From positions 1 through 64,000 of the forward strand of contig JAJZDW010000022.1 of NCBI GenBank assembly GCA_021851405.1: a stretch of DNA of 64,000 nt, given 5' to 3'. The translations under genes and the position numbers were made by a program. Below are positions 45,464 through 54,431 of the stretch, in pieces; the stretch's first letter is position 1; each line of letters opens with the position of its first letter. Below the pieces are notes generated by a model, which worked only from the letters and a program-made list of their open reading frames with translations, made no database searches and was not told the DNA's origin. The DNA is from Pseudomonadota bacterium. GTDB lineage: Bacteria > Pseudomonadota > Gammaproteobacteria > Steroidobacterales > Steroidobacteraceae.

Positions 45464-45664
45464 ATGAGCGCAGCACGCGATCGCTCCGCCGCACGGCCGA
45501 CGACGCGGCTGCTGTTTCTCGCCCGCATCGTGGTGGCCATTGGGATCGTCTCCGGTGGCGCGATCCGGCGCTCGCCCCTGGCCCCGCGGGTGCGGGGAGC
45601 CTGGATCGGCATTCTGACGGCATTCGGCCTCCCCGATCCTCTCCATGCGCTGATCACGCCCTGA
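45464..45664 (+). pseudogene. merT-like remnant
   Basis: A 66-codon frame at the normal merT place, first behind merOP. One hydrophobic segment (LLFLARIVVAIGIVSGGAI) and GAWIGILTAFGLPDPLHALI align with the middle of MerT (family pattern GAWIGNLT...P), but the protein is half-length (MerT about 116 residues), lacks the membrane Cys-Cys pair, and stops early. I read it as an eroded mercuric transporter; a novel short membrane peptide cannot be excluded. Confidence 0.5.
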
Positions 45665-45685
45665 CCATCGCCGCCGGAGCCGCTC

Positions 45686-45988
45686 ATGACCCCCCACTGC
45701 ATTCTTCCCCGCGCCACCGTCATTTGCCTCGGCGTCATGCCCGTTGCGGCGCTTGCCGTCGATACCTCGGTGGTGCCCGATCTGTACCACGCCGGTCGTG
45801 TGCGCTGCGGCCCGATCGTCACGGGCACGCTCGCACACGTGACGGACGTGAAGTCGCTCGCCGTCAACCCGCCGAATGGCACGGCGAAGGTCGTCGCGGC
45901 GGTGTCCGACCACTCAGCGGCGAGCGGGGTGGCGACGCGGATCAAGGCGCTCACTCAGCGCATCTGCGCCGTCAGCCTCACGTCGTAG
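45686..45988 (+). CDS. Divergent MerP-like periplasmic protein
   Basis: 100 residues with a signal-like start (ICLGVMPVAALAV). The body follows MerP's pattern (TSVVPDLYHAGRVRCGPIV, HVTDVKSLAVNPPNGTAKVV), but the CxxC mercury motif is reduced to RVRC, losing the first cysteine. It therefore probably cannot pass Hg2+ by the normal two-thiol mechanism. It keeps an intact frame and merP position. It may be a decaying gene or one with changed ligand chemistry. Confidence 0.5.
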   Translation: MTPHCILPRATVICLGVMPVAALAVDTSVVPDLYHAGRVRCGPIVTGTLAHVTDVKSLAVNPPNGTAKVVAAVSDHSAASGVATRIKALTQRICAVSLTS

Positions 45989-46013
45989 TCACCGAAATTT
46001 CCGGAGCTAAAAT

Positions 46014-46436
46014 ATGAGTCTCGGGACACGAATTGCGGATAAGGCCGGCGTGCTCGGCAGCATCGTCTCGGCGATGGGCTGTGCGGTGTGCTTTCCGGCG
46101 CTCGCCAGCCTCGGTGCGGCCCTCGGCCTGGGTTTCCTGAGCCATTTCGAAGGGCTGTTCATCCGCATCCTGCTGCCGGCATTTGCCGGCATCGCCTTGC
46201 TCGCCCAGGTGGTCGGAGGATGGCAGCAGCGTCGCTGGCGGCGCGCAGCGCTGGGTGCGACGGGTCCGGTTTTGGTGCTTGCCGCCGTGTTCGTGATGCG
46301 CGCCTCGGGCCACCGTACCGGCTGGCTGCTGTATCCGGGCCTCCTGTTGATGGTCGCGGTATCGATCTGGGATGTGTTCTGGCGACCGCGCAATGCCTGC
46401 GACGCGACCACCCGCGACACGGCCGGGAGCGGCTGA
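46014..46436 (+). CDS. merC: Mercury transporter MerC
   Basis: 140 residues, four membrane helices. MSLGTRIADKAGVLGSIVSA and MGCAVCFPALASLGAALGLG (with the Cys-x-x-Cys Hg2+ site in helix 1) and FLSHFEGLFIRILLP match MerC closely. It brings Hg2+ across the inner membrane to MerA. GGAGC precedes ATG 46014. With merT and merP eroded, it should be the operon's working importer. Confidence 0.93.
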   Translation: MSLGTRIADKAGVLGSIVSAMGCAVCFPALASLGAALGLGFLSHFEGLFIRILLPAFAGIALLAQVVGGWQQRRWRRAALGATGPVLVLAAVFVMRASGHRTGWLLYPGLLLMVAVSIWDVFWRPRNACDATTRDTAGSG

Positions 46437-46496
46437 CATGGATACCGATTCATTTCGAGAAGAGCGACCCGTTGCGCACCGTGGTCGCGACGGTGA

Positions 46497-48290
<1,794 letters not shown>

Positions 48291-48443
48291 CGCAAGAGCG
48301 CGGCTGCATCAGGTCTATCGAGGTCGACCGGCCGCTGAAAAGAGCCGCCCCTGGGACGCGAACTGTTGGGGCGTACTTGCCGCTCCGATGCGCCCCGTAC
48401 CGCCCGCTGCTGTTCACGGCTGTGCTCGCAGGCGCTAGTGTTT

Positions 48444-48608
48444 TCAGTGGGAAGTTCGCATGCACCACGGCCCGAGGCTCTTGAGGATCTCATCCGTGGT
48501 CCGGGTCCATACGAAGGGCTCTGCGCTGCGGTGCTTGGCCGCGAGGTTCTGGCAGATGGCCTGCTCGAGCTCGACGACGCTGCGCCGACAGTGGCGCTCA
48601 GCTCTTTG
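48444..48608 (-). pseudogene. IS630-family transposase 3' fragment
   Basis: About 54 codons at the end of a minus-strand frame: RHCRRSVVELEQAICQNLAA, EPFVWTRTTDEILKSL, then C-x-RT near the end. This matches the C-terminus of IS630-type DDE transposases (RRSVxELExAI ... PFxWTKTADEIL). The catalytic part is missing. It abuts the 5'-truncated PIN toxin gene on the right, so the insertion or a later deletion probably removed the toxin's N-terminus. No terminal inverted repeats could be identified. Confidence 0.65.
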
Positions 48609-48631
48609 GGTGCCGGCATGCTGCGACGGCC

Positions 48632-48968
48632 GTGAAATTCGTGATGGTGCCTTTCCTCGAGTACGAGGAGGTGCTGACGCGCCCGGAGCAGCGACTGGTG
48701 ACCGGCATGGACGAGACAATCATCGGCGGTATCATGGCCGCGTTTACGAGCGCAGCTGAGCCCGGCGAGTTTCATTTACTCTGGCGTCCACAGCTCACCG
48801 ACCCAGACCCCTCAAGGGCGCGACGATGAGATCGTACGGGAGGCCGCGGTCAATGGCAGGACACAGGCGATCGTTACGCATCATGTGCGGGACCTCCTGC
48901 CGACGGCCGAAGAATTCGGTATCGGGGTGGTGACGCCCGGGACGTTCCTGAAGAGGATCAAGCCATGA
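48632..48968 (+). pseudogene. PIN-domain toxin, truncated and frameshifted
   Basis: The first piece (to about 48810) reads VPFLEYEEVLTRPEQ and FHLLWRPQLTDPD; after a frame change at about 48810-48815 it continues DEIVREAAVNGRTQAIVTHH and VRDLLPTAEEFGIGVVTPGT to the stop at 48966-48968. Together these are the C-terminal three quarters of a PIN-family toxin. The N-terminal strand with the first catalytic aspartate (LDTN) is absent, next to an IS630 fragment. The toxin is therefore dead twice over. Its stop overlaps the antitoxin start as ATGA. Confidence 0.75.
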
Positions 48969-49210
48969 GGAAAAGCACGTATCCCTTGATGCTGCCGGCG
49001 TCGGTCAAGAAGGCGGCGGCCGAGCGGGCGGCGCGCGATGGGGTCTCGTTGAGCCCGTTCATTGCCGCCGCAGTGGCGCAGAAGGTCGGGTGCCTGCGGA
49101 CTGCGGGGGATTTCTTGCGCGAGCGCGCAGGAAGAGCGAAGCCAAAGGAAATGCTCAAGGTTCTGCGCCGCGCACCGAAGGTGGCGCCGTCTGCCGATGA
49201 AAAGGCTTAG
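48965..49210 (+). CDS. Antitoxin-like protein paired with PIN toxin
   Basis: 81 residues. KSTYPLMLPASVKKAAAERAA and DGVSLSPFIAAAVAQKVGCL match ribbon-helix-helix/HicB-type antitoxins that follow PIN toxins of this kind. The gene is intact although its toxin is broken. The toxin-then-antitoxin order with a 4-bp overlap is normal for this family. If expressed it could still neutralise related toxins elsewhere. Confidence 0.75.
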   Translation: MRKSTYPLMLPASVKKAAAERAARDGVSLSPFIAAAVAQKVGCLRTAGDFLRERAGRAKPKEMLKVLRRAPKVAPSADEKA

Positions 49211-49299
49211 CGAGTGGCGCGACTCGCCATTTCGATGGAGCCGCAATGTAAGGCTTTCAAGAGCGTCGTTCAGGCATGAACGGGGTCATGATTTTAAAC

Positions 49300-49361
49300 G
49301 GTCGGGGTGAGGCGCTACACGCTGTTCCTGCGATCGCCATTCGAATTCGCCTGAGATGACC
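49300..49361 (+). repeat. Array repeat, copy 1
   Basis: Core GGTCGGGGTGAGGCG followed by CTACACGCTGTTCCTGCG. It ends CGCCTGAGATGACC, so GGTC/AGGCG at the left pairs with CGCCT/GACC at the right: an imperfect palindrome able to fold into a hairpin. It lies 90 bp after the RHH antitoxin. The left hairpin half seen in other copies is absent here. Confidence 0.8.
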
Positions 49362-49374
49362 CGACTTAGGTAAC

Positions 49375-49387
49375 AGGAACGGTTCCT
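49375..49387 (+). promoter_or_regulatory. Palindrome before vapB remnant
   Basis: AGGAAC-G-GTTCCT is a perfect 13-bp palindrome about 40 bp upstream of the vapB-like frame, the expected position of a VapB-type operator. Confidence 0.4.
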
Positions 49388-49425
49388 ACCCTCCAACCTC
49401 TCTGTGCTTTCGGGAGCAGCCTGGA

Positions 49426-49647
49426 GTGGCGCACCTGCCGGCCGAATTCCGGTTCGAGGACTCCGACGCTGTCTACATCCGCCGGGATACCGTGACCGGC
49501 GACGGCATTCTTTCGCCAAAACCCGCCAGCCGCGGCTGGGCAGATTTCTTCGCGTTGCGCGATCAGGCACAAAGTGCGGGCGATTTTGCGACGGACCGGC
49601 CGATGAACGATGCTCTGCAATCTCAAACCGCGCGCGAGGAGGCCTGA
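49426..49647 (+). CDS. VapB-like antitoxin, N-terminus altered
   Basis: 73 residues from GTG 49426. HLPAEFRFEDSDAVYIRRD and ILSPKPASRGWADFFALRD match the SpoVT/AbrB-type VapB antitoxins (pattern SQAVRLPAEFRF). The residues just upstream in frame (CFREQPGVAHLPAEF) look like a decayed FRNGRSQAVRLP DNA-binding start with no proper initiation codon, so DNA binding is probably impaired. Its stop region overlaps the vapC-like start. Confidence 0.6.
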   Translation: MAHLPAEFRFEDSDAVYIRRDTVTGDGILSPKPASRGWADFFALRDQAQSAGDFATDRPMNDALQSQTAREEA

Positions 49648-50371
49648 TGTCGCTGTTCATGTTGCACACGGACACGGCGACCGCTCTTATTCCAGGGCAA
49701 ATCGCCGGCGCTCGATGGACGTATCGCGTCGGTAGCACCGCAGGACCTATGTATATCCGCTGTCACACGTGAAGAATTGCGATGCGCTCTATCGCGGCAG
49801 ATGCTGCGGGCGAAAGGGCGCGAGTCCACGTCGCAAGCGTCGGCACACAAGGAGACCGCGGCAGGTAAGGTCGGTCATCGCGCCGGCGGTGGCCGCAAGG
49901 ATTCGGATCTTGGCGATGTCATCGTGGCGCAGCGCGTGGTATGACAGGACGACCGCGGAGTCGCTGCGGAACACCGCCCATGCGATGCTGGCGGCGTTGA
50001 CGCCGCGCGAAGCCATGCCGCTACGCATGCGTTTCGGCATCCACGTAGGCACCGGTTACCCACTCGAGGAAATCGCGGAGCGATTCGATGCTGCACGGAC
50101 TGGCATCCGTCTCGAAGAGCGGGCGCGCATTCTGTCGACAGCGCGGGATCATTTCCTCACCCGCGTACGGTGTCTTCCCTGGGCTGAAGGTGCAGCCACG
50201 CATTTGGCGAGAGTCGCAGTCGACCTGCACGATTGCGGCTCGCCGATCGTCAGCATGGATGCGATGATCGTCGGCCATGCGCTCGCCGTCGGCGCTGTGC
50301 TCGTCACGCGCAACGGCCGTACCTTCGCCCGGATTACGGGTTTGAAGACCGAAAACTGGACGCGGAGCTGA
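49647..50371 (+). pseudogene. VapC-like PIN toxin, interrupted
   Basis: The N-terminus MSLFMLHTDTATALIPG starts at ATG 49647, coupled to the antitoxin; the first catalytic aspartate (LDTDT in the family) is His. The frame stops at 49772. The C-terminal half reappears at about 50159-50371: CLPWAEGAATHLARV, SPIVSMDAMIVGHALAVG and TFARITGLKTENW, the usual end of VapC. The roughly 390 bp between is foreign to VapC and includes a sigma-70 region 4-like segment. The frame 49769-50371 is open throughout, so a chimeric protein is possible but unlikely to be a functional nuclease. Confidence 0.7.
49949..50131 (+). other. Sigma-70 region 4-like fragment
   Basis: In the open frame 49769-50371, residues 61-121 read LTPREAMPLRMRFGIHVG, then YPLEEIAERFDAARTGIRL and EERARIL. 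This follows RpoD region 4.2 (LTPREAKVLRMRFGI...TLEEVGRQF...TRERIRQIE). It is a divergent copy, joined in frame to the VapC C-terminus. It has no start signal of its own that I can identify. Confidence 0.65.
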
Positions 50372-50432
50372 ACGGGACCGGTGTCGCCGCATCGACGGAT
50401 GCGTGCGACCGGGTAGCACCAGAAACTTCAGG

Positions 50433-50520
50433 ACTCCGTGGAAGTTGGCGGCCTTCCCGGGAGTGATCGGTGTGATGGATTCGCCCCATTCCTGCAGTCA
50501 CGGTACGGACCAGGATCCGG
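50433..50520 (+). repeat. Array repeat, copy 2 (divergent)
   Basis: Left half CTCCGTGGAAGTTGGCGGCC with the hairpin GGAAG/CTTCC, then TGATCGGTGTGATGG and TTCCTGCAG, a diverged form of the core. It lies 62 bp after the vapC remnant, in the same orientation as the others. It falls in the 308-bp gap before hipB, which otherwise holds an AT-rich promoter. Confidence 0.65.
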
Positions 50521-50640
50521 TAATCGAGCAAGCCGCGCGACTGCTACCGAGGAGTGGCATTCATCCCTGAGGTCTCGCGATTTGATATTCCTCAGCATTA
50601 TTTACCAATCTACAAATGGTATTTAGAAGTTGCACTAAAT

Positions 50641-50672
50641 GGCCTAAGGCCGTAATATGATACTTAAGAGTA
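50641..50672 (+). promoter_or_regulatory. hipBA promoter/operator
   Basis: An AT-rich region directly before hipB. GGCC-TAA-GGCC (50641-50651) and TACT-TAAG-AGTA (50661-50672) are two short inverted repeats; the second lies 8 bp from the start codon. HipB-type antitoxins repress their own operon through such sites. Confidence 0.45.
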
Positions 50673-50679
50673 CCATTCA

Positions 50680-50946
50680 GTGACCACACTAGCCGAAGTC
50701 GCGGGACAGCTCAAGCAGGCGAGGGAAGCGGCGGGGCTGACCCAGCAGGAGCTCGCCTCTCGGGCCGGAGTCAACCGCCTCACCGTCGGGCGCATGGAGA
50801 ACCTGGTTAACGGCGACATGAGCGTCTCCGCCCTGGTCCGACTTCTCGAGGCTGCAGGCTACGACATCAAGGTCGTGAAGGCCGGCCACAACCGCACGCT
50901 CGAGGACATTCTGGCCGAGCAGCGTTCCGGAAGGGAGGGTCCGTGA
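50680..50946 (+). CDS. hipB: HipB-like HTH antitoxin
   Basis: 88 residues, start GTG 50680. A Cro/CI helix-turn-helix fills residues 10-65 (LKQAREAAGLTQQELASRAG, VNRLTVGRMENLVNGDMS). It binds the operator upstream and neutralises the HipA kinase encoded next, with a 4-bp GTGA overlap. Intact. Confidence 0.9.
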   Translation: MTTLAEVAGQLKQAREAAGLTQQELASRAGVNRLTVGRMENLVNGDMSVSALVRLLEAAGYDIKVVKAGHNRTLEDILAEQRSGREGP

Positions 50947-52328
50947 AGCTCGACGTGCAGGTGGGTGGCAAAACGGTCGCCCAACTTTACCGCGAGCGCG
51001 ATGAATACGTGCTCAAGTATCTGCCGGGCACTCCGGATGAGGCCTTCGTGAGCCTCACCATGCCAGTGCGCGAGGAGCCCTGGCGCTGGCCGCGAGACCT
51101 TCACCCCTTCTTCCGGCAAAATCTCCCCGAAGGCTATCTGCTTTCCGTGATCCGTGAAGAGTTTGGCCGACTCCTCGATGGCACCGATCTGTCACTGCTC
51201 GCGGTCGTGGGCGGAATGAGCATCGGCCGTGTCACCGCGACGCCCGAGGGCGCAAGGCCCGGTGAGGAGCTCAAACCCCTCGATATCGAGCACCTGCTGA
51301 CTGCGCAGAGCTCTATCGAGACCTTCTCGATCCTTGTTCGCACCTACGCGCGTGCAGCAATCTCCGGGGCGGTGCCAAAGTTCCTGGCTCCCCAGGAGGA
51401 CCGAGGCCCGAGCGAGCCGCTCGGCAAATCGAGTCTTCGCACCGCCCTTCACATCGTCAAAGGCTCTGATGAGGCCGCACCGTATCTCGGTTTCAATGAG
51501 CACTACTCGATGCGCGTGCTCGAGCGTCTCGGGGTCACGCCCGTCGCCAGAACACGAATGTCGTCCGACGGACGCCTACTGGTCGTTGATCGCTTTGACG
51601 TCGATGGGGAGCGTGTTCCCATACGCGGCGTCGAGGATGCATGCGGACTCCTGGGCCTCCCGCCCAACGAGAAGTACCGGCCCAGCACCGAGGCTGTACT
51701 GAAGGCCACTCGGGTCTATATCCCCGCGAGGTTCATGCGCGCTCAACTCGAGAGCTTCGGGTGGCATCTGCTCGTGAGCTATGTCGTGCGAAATGCCGAC
51801 TGCCATGCAAAGAATATTGCGCTCTACTACAGCAGCCGCCGGGACGTCTCCTACACCCCCGTCTATGACATCGTGACCACCCAGGCGTACCCGCGCTATG
51901 CGATCAACTCCCCCGGGCTCTCCGTCGGTGGTCGCAAGACTTGGGCGCCGGGCAAAACGCTCGAGCGGTTCTTCAGCGCTCAGCTCGGCATTGCGCCTTC
52001 ACTGTACAGAGAGATGGTGGAACGGTTGTGCGAGTCTGCAGTCGAAGTGGGACGCGAAGTCATCGAGGCGGCCAAGAACGAGCCGCGCTGGCGCGAGGTT
52101 GCCAAAGGCATGGTGCACGCCTGGAACGAGGGTATGGCCTCGCTTCGCAGCGTGCGCCGCGAGGGCGGGTTGAAAGGGCTCACTCCCCATATCGAAGCTG
52201 CCGGCTTTTCCGACCCACCGTCGCCTGAGCCGCCGACGCGGACCGGGCACTCCGAGCTCCTCGCCAGCCACCGCTCAGCACGGCGCCGTCGAGTCCCCGC
52301 GACGGCCAAAGCGCGAACACGCAAGTAG
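50943..52328 (+). CDS. hipA: HipA-family kinase toxin
   Basis: 461 residues, start GTG 50943 overlapping hipB. The N-terminal couple_hipA part includes DLHPFFRQNLPEGYLLSVIR; the kinase part has KSSLRTALHIVKGS, the catalytic loop RNADCHAKNIAL (N-x-D-x-H-x-K-N) and YTPVYDIVTT with the metal-binding Asp. HipA phosphorylates glutamyl-tRNA synthetase or another tRNA synthetase, causing growth arrest. The phosphate-loop serine seen in E. coli (Ser150 region) would be near PKFLAPQEDRGPSEPLGKSS. The basic tail RRRRVPATAKARTRK is extra. Intact; one of the four apparently functional toxin genes in the array. Confidence 0.92.
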   Translation: MKLDVQVGGKTVAQLYRERDEYVLKYLPGTPDEAFVSLTMPVREEPWRWPRDLHPFFRQNLPEGYLLSVIREEFGRLLDGTDLSLLAVVGGMSIGRVTATPEGARPGEELKPLDIEHLLTAQSSIETFSILVRTYARAAISGAVPKFLAPQEDRGPSEPLGKSSLRTALHIVKGSDEAAPYLGFNEHYSMRVLERLGVTPVARTRMSSDGRLLVVDRFDVDGERVPIRGVEDACGLLGLPPNEKYRPSTEAVLKATRVYIPARFMRAQLESFGWHLLVSYVVRNADCHAKNIALYYSSRRDVSYTPVYDIVTTQAYPRYAINSPGLSVGGRKTWAPGKTLERFFSAQLGIAPSLYREMVERLCESAVEVGREVIEAAKNEPRWREVAKGMVHAWNEGMASLRSVRREGGLKGLTPHIEAAGFSDPPSPEPPTRTGHSELLASHRSARRRRVPATAKARTRK

Positions 52329-52365
52329 CGTTGCAGGGCGGGTGGCACAAGGGGGTCGGGATCCG

Positions 52366-52460
52366 AACTCCATGGAACTCGGCAGCCTTTCCCGGAATGG
52401 TCGGGGTGAGGCGCCACGCGCTGTTCCAGCGATCCCGATTCGAATTTGCCTGAGGTGACC
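52366..52460 (+). repeat. Array repeat, copy 3
   Basis: Full copy: ACTCCATGGAACTCGGCAGC (left hairpin), AATGGTCGGGGTGAGGCG (core), CGCTGTTCCAGCGATCCCG and the closing GCCTGAGGTGACC, which pairs with GGTC/AGGC of the core. It starts 38 bp after the hipA stop. Confidence 0.85.
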
Positions 52461-52496
52461 CTGGGATTCCCTCCCGCGCCGCCGAAGCGCGAGCGG

Positions 52497-52772
52497 TCAG
52501 GCAGCGATTTCGGACGATCGCAATGGCGGGATGAGCAGGTCCGCGGGAATATGAAACCGCTGGCGGAGCTTACGCACCATGGTCATGCTCAGCTCGCGTT
52601 TCCCGGCCAGGACCTCGCTTACACGGCTGGCCGTTCCCAGGAGGGGTATGAGGTCGGCACGCGTCAATCCGTGCTGATCCATCAAATAGGTGAGAAGGTC
52701 GGGGAGCGACGGCACACGGCGTGGCCATCGAGAGCGCTCATACGCTTCGGCCAGGCACGCCTGAGCCACCAT
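52497..52772 (-). CDS. HigA-like HTH antitoxin
   Basis: 91 residues from ATG 52772. LPDLLTYLMDQHGLTRADLI, PLLGTASRVSEVLAGKREL and SMTMVRKLRQRFHIPADLL form the HigA-type Cro/CI helix-turn-helix. The frame is open without a stop into the HigB-like sequence upstream, so the true start is uncertain or the two may be fused by deletion. It is the only module of the array on the minus strand. Confidence 0.7.
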   Translation of the reverse strand: MVAQACLAEAYERSRWPRRVPSLPDLLTYLMDQHGLTRADLIPLLGTASRVSEVLAGKRELSMTMVRKLRQRFHIPADLLIPPLRSSEIAA

Positions 52773-52799
52773 CCGGGCCTGGTCCGCCGGATCGCGCGC

Positions 52800-53044
52800 G
52801 TTCTCCGCATCAACCTTACCGTAGTCCCCGTGCGACCCCAAAAACCGGATCATCAATACGTCATGGTCGTACTGCACGACGGCAATCAGCCGATAGTCAT
52901 TGCCCTTGATGTTGATACCGCCGGGCTGCCCTTGAGAACGCTCGCCTTCGGGTGAGCCTTCATCCCGTCCTCCGGCCTTCTCCACTGCGCCGTCTCTACG
53001 ATGGCCGCCCAAGCATCGTACTGTGCTCGTGCAGCCTTGATCCC
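52800..53044 (-). pseudogene. HigB-like toxin, frameshifted
   Basis: Two frames must be joined. The 5' part reads AARAQYDAWAAIVETAQWRR and KAHPKASVLK; the 3' part reads INIKGNDYRLIAVVQYDHD and VLMIRFLGSHGDYGKVDAEN. Together they match HigB mRNA interferases (ASxLKGGRVVFNIKGNDYRL pattern). The frame change lies at about 52925-52931. The N-terminus adjoins decayed integrase sequence. No active toxin is expected. Confidence 0.7.
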
Positions 53045-53779
53045 ACGGTGGCCGGCGCATAGCCCTGCTCGCCGATGCGCTCCGTGACGTAGCCTTCGAT
53101 GTCCTTCGGCACCACGTCGGCGAGACTCTTGAAGAGCCATTCGAGCCCCAGGCGCGGCGTGGGGTGCGGTCGCAGACCGCGCCGGGGCGCGTGGGCGTCG
53201 CGGCAGGGCGGACGGGGCCGGCCCGCGATGTCGTAGGCATCGTTGAGGAAGCTGTTGAGGGTGTAACGCTCGACGTCGCAGCCCTTGTGACGCGGACATT
53301 CCTCATCGATGTAGCCCTGCTGTTGGCGGGGATGAGGAACTGCGTAATTCCGGGGGTGACAGGCGGGTTCTGAAGGAGCGCCAGGAGCCGGCCGTGACGT
53401 CGGCCCTGTGGGCCCACGACCGCAGCCAGACCCGGCGGCAGTGGAATCAAGAAGTTGTGTGGCGAATGCAAGAGGCAGATCCGCGGAACGAGCAAGTGCC
53501 ATGCCCGGAAATCTCGAAAACGCGTCGATCACCAGAAAGCGGCGGATTTCGATCCCCATCAACACCCTGCACGAGTTCGGCGGCGGTAATCTTGCGCGCG
53601 GCCGTGTAGTCGATCATCAATCCGCGCGCGCGCTGAGCCTCGATCTCGTTGACCGTGTGCCGGGCTTCTTCGCGCGATCGGGCGGCGAAGGAGGTGCGGT
53701 GCCGACCGGAGCCGATGCGCACGAGCCAGGCATCGCTGCCCTGGCACAGCCTGGGCGTGAGGCCCTGCTGGCGGAGCAT
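53026..53779 (-). pseudogene. Decayed phage-type tyrosine integrase
   Basis: The N-terminal arm-binding region (53570-53779) reads DAWLVRIGSGRHRTSFAARS, EEARHTVNEIEAQRARGL and DYTAARKITAAELV, the usual start of island integrases. A separate frame at 53026-53148 reads LEWLFKSLADVVPKDIEGYV followed by GEQGYAPATV, which resembles the core-binding domain. The catalytic domain with its RHRY residues is missing and joined to HigB sequence. This is direct evidence that a site-specific recombinase once operated here. Confidence 0.55.
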
Positions 53780-54004
53780 CGCGCAGTGGTTAGCGACAAT
53801 TAGAACTTTCGGGTAGTTGTCGTACGACGATGGTCGTCATTGACGCGGCTGGTAATTGACGCCGGCGGGGTTGAGGCAGTGGCGACGACCATTAGAATTT
53901 TCCGGTTCGGACCCCTCACGGCGGTTTTGTTTAGGCTCTCCCTCGGGGCATCCCCAGGGCACGGTCGATGGGTCGGTCCAGAGCGCGAAAAGCCCTTAGA
54001 AATA
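53780..54004. repeat. Imperfect direct repeats and palindrome left of copy 4
   Basis: GCGACAATTAGAACTTTCGG (from 53792) recurs about 93 bp later as GACCATTAGAATTTTCCGG (from 53886), each preceded by GCAGTGG. Between them ATGGTCGTC (53830-53838) is inverted as GACGACCAT (53885-53893). It resembles the ends of a small mobile element, but I cannot name it. No gene is seen in this stretch. Confidence 0.45.
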
Positions 54005-54080
54005 CCGGGAATTGATGGTCGGGGTGAGGCGAATGGGTCTGTTCCTGCGGTTCGAGTCCGGCTCCGCGTGCGATGAGTCG
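54005..54080 (+). repeat. Array repeat, copy 4
   Basis: TGATGGTCGGGGTGAGGCG, then CTGTTCCTGCGGTTCGAGTC. The left half is diverged (ACCGGGAATTGA). It lies between the integrase remnant and the Fic gene, same orientation as the others. The remaining bases to 54431 hold AT-rich promoter sequence for fic. Confidence 0.75.
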
Positions 54081-54312
54081 GGCTCAATGCTCCGAGAGCC
54101 TTCCGTGGACAGGCCGCCGTCCGCCGAGAGCTTGGGCCGCCGAGGAATTTGTGCAACAACAGGTTGCTGCCCAATTGCCTTGCGGACATCACCCATGGGT
54201 GTCCTCGCCGGCTGCGGTCGGTAGGCTGAAATCGTAGTCGCCCTGGGTCTGCCCAGCCGGGGAGCGTGGTCGCGCCTGGGGTCACGAAGAGTAAAACGTT
54301 GCAGATATATTG

Positions 54313-54363
54313 AACTAGCCACGCTCGCTCGTTAAATCTCTTGCCATACCAAGAGTGCTAGTT
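54313..54363 (+). promoter_or_regulatory. AT-rich promoter and inverted repeat before fic
   Basis: AACTAGC (54313-54319) and GCTAGTT (54357-54363) are perfect 7-bp arms enclosing AT-rich DNA, followed by GTTTAAATAATGG before the start at 54432. It probably contains the promoter; the regulator is unknown, though the Fic protein's own winged helix is a candidate. Confidence 0.4.
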
Positions 54364-54431
54364 AAAAATAAGGCGCTATGTTTAAATAATGGAGCCGGCG
54401 GGTAAAGTGCTTCCACCCTGGGACCGAAGCG

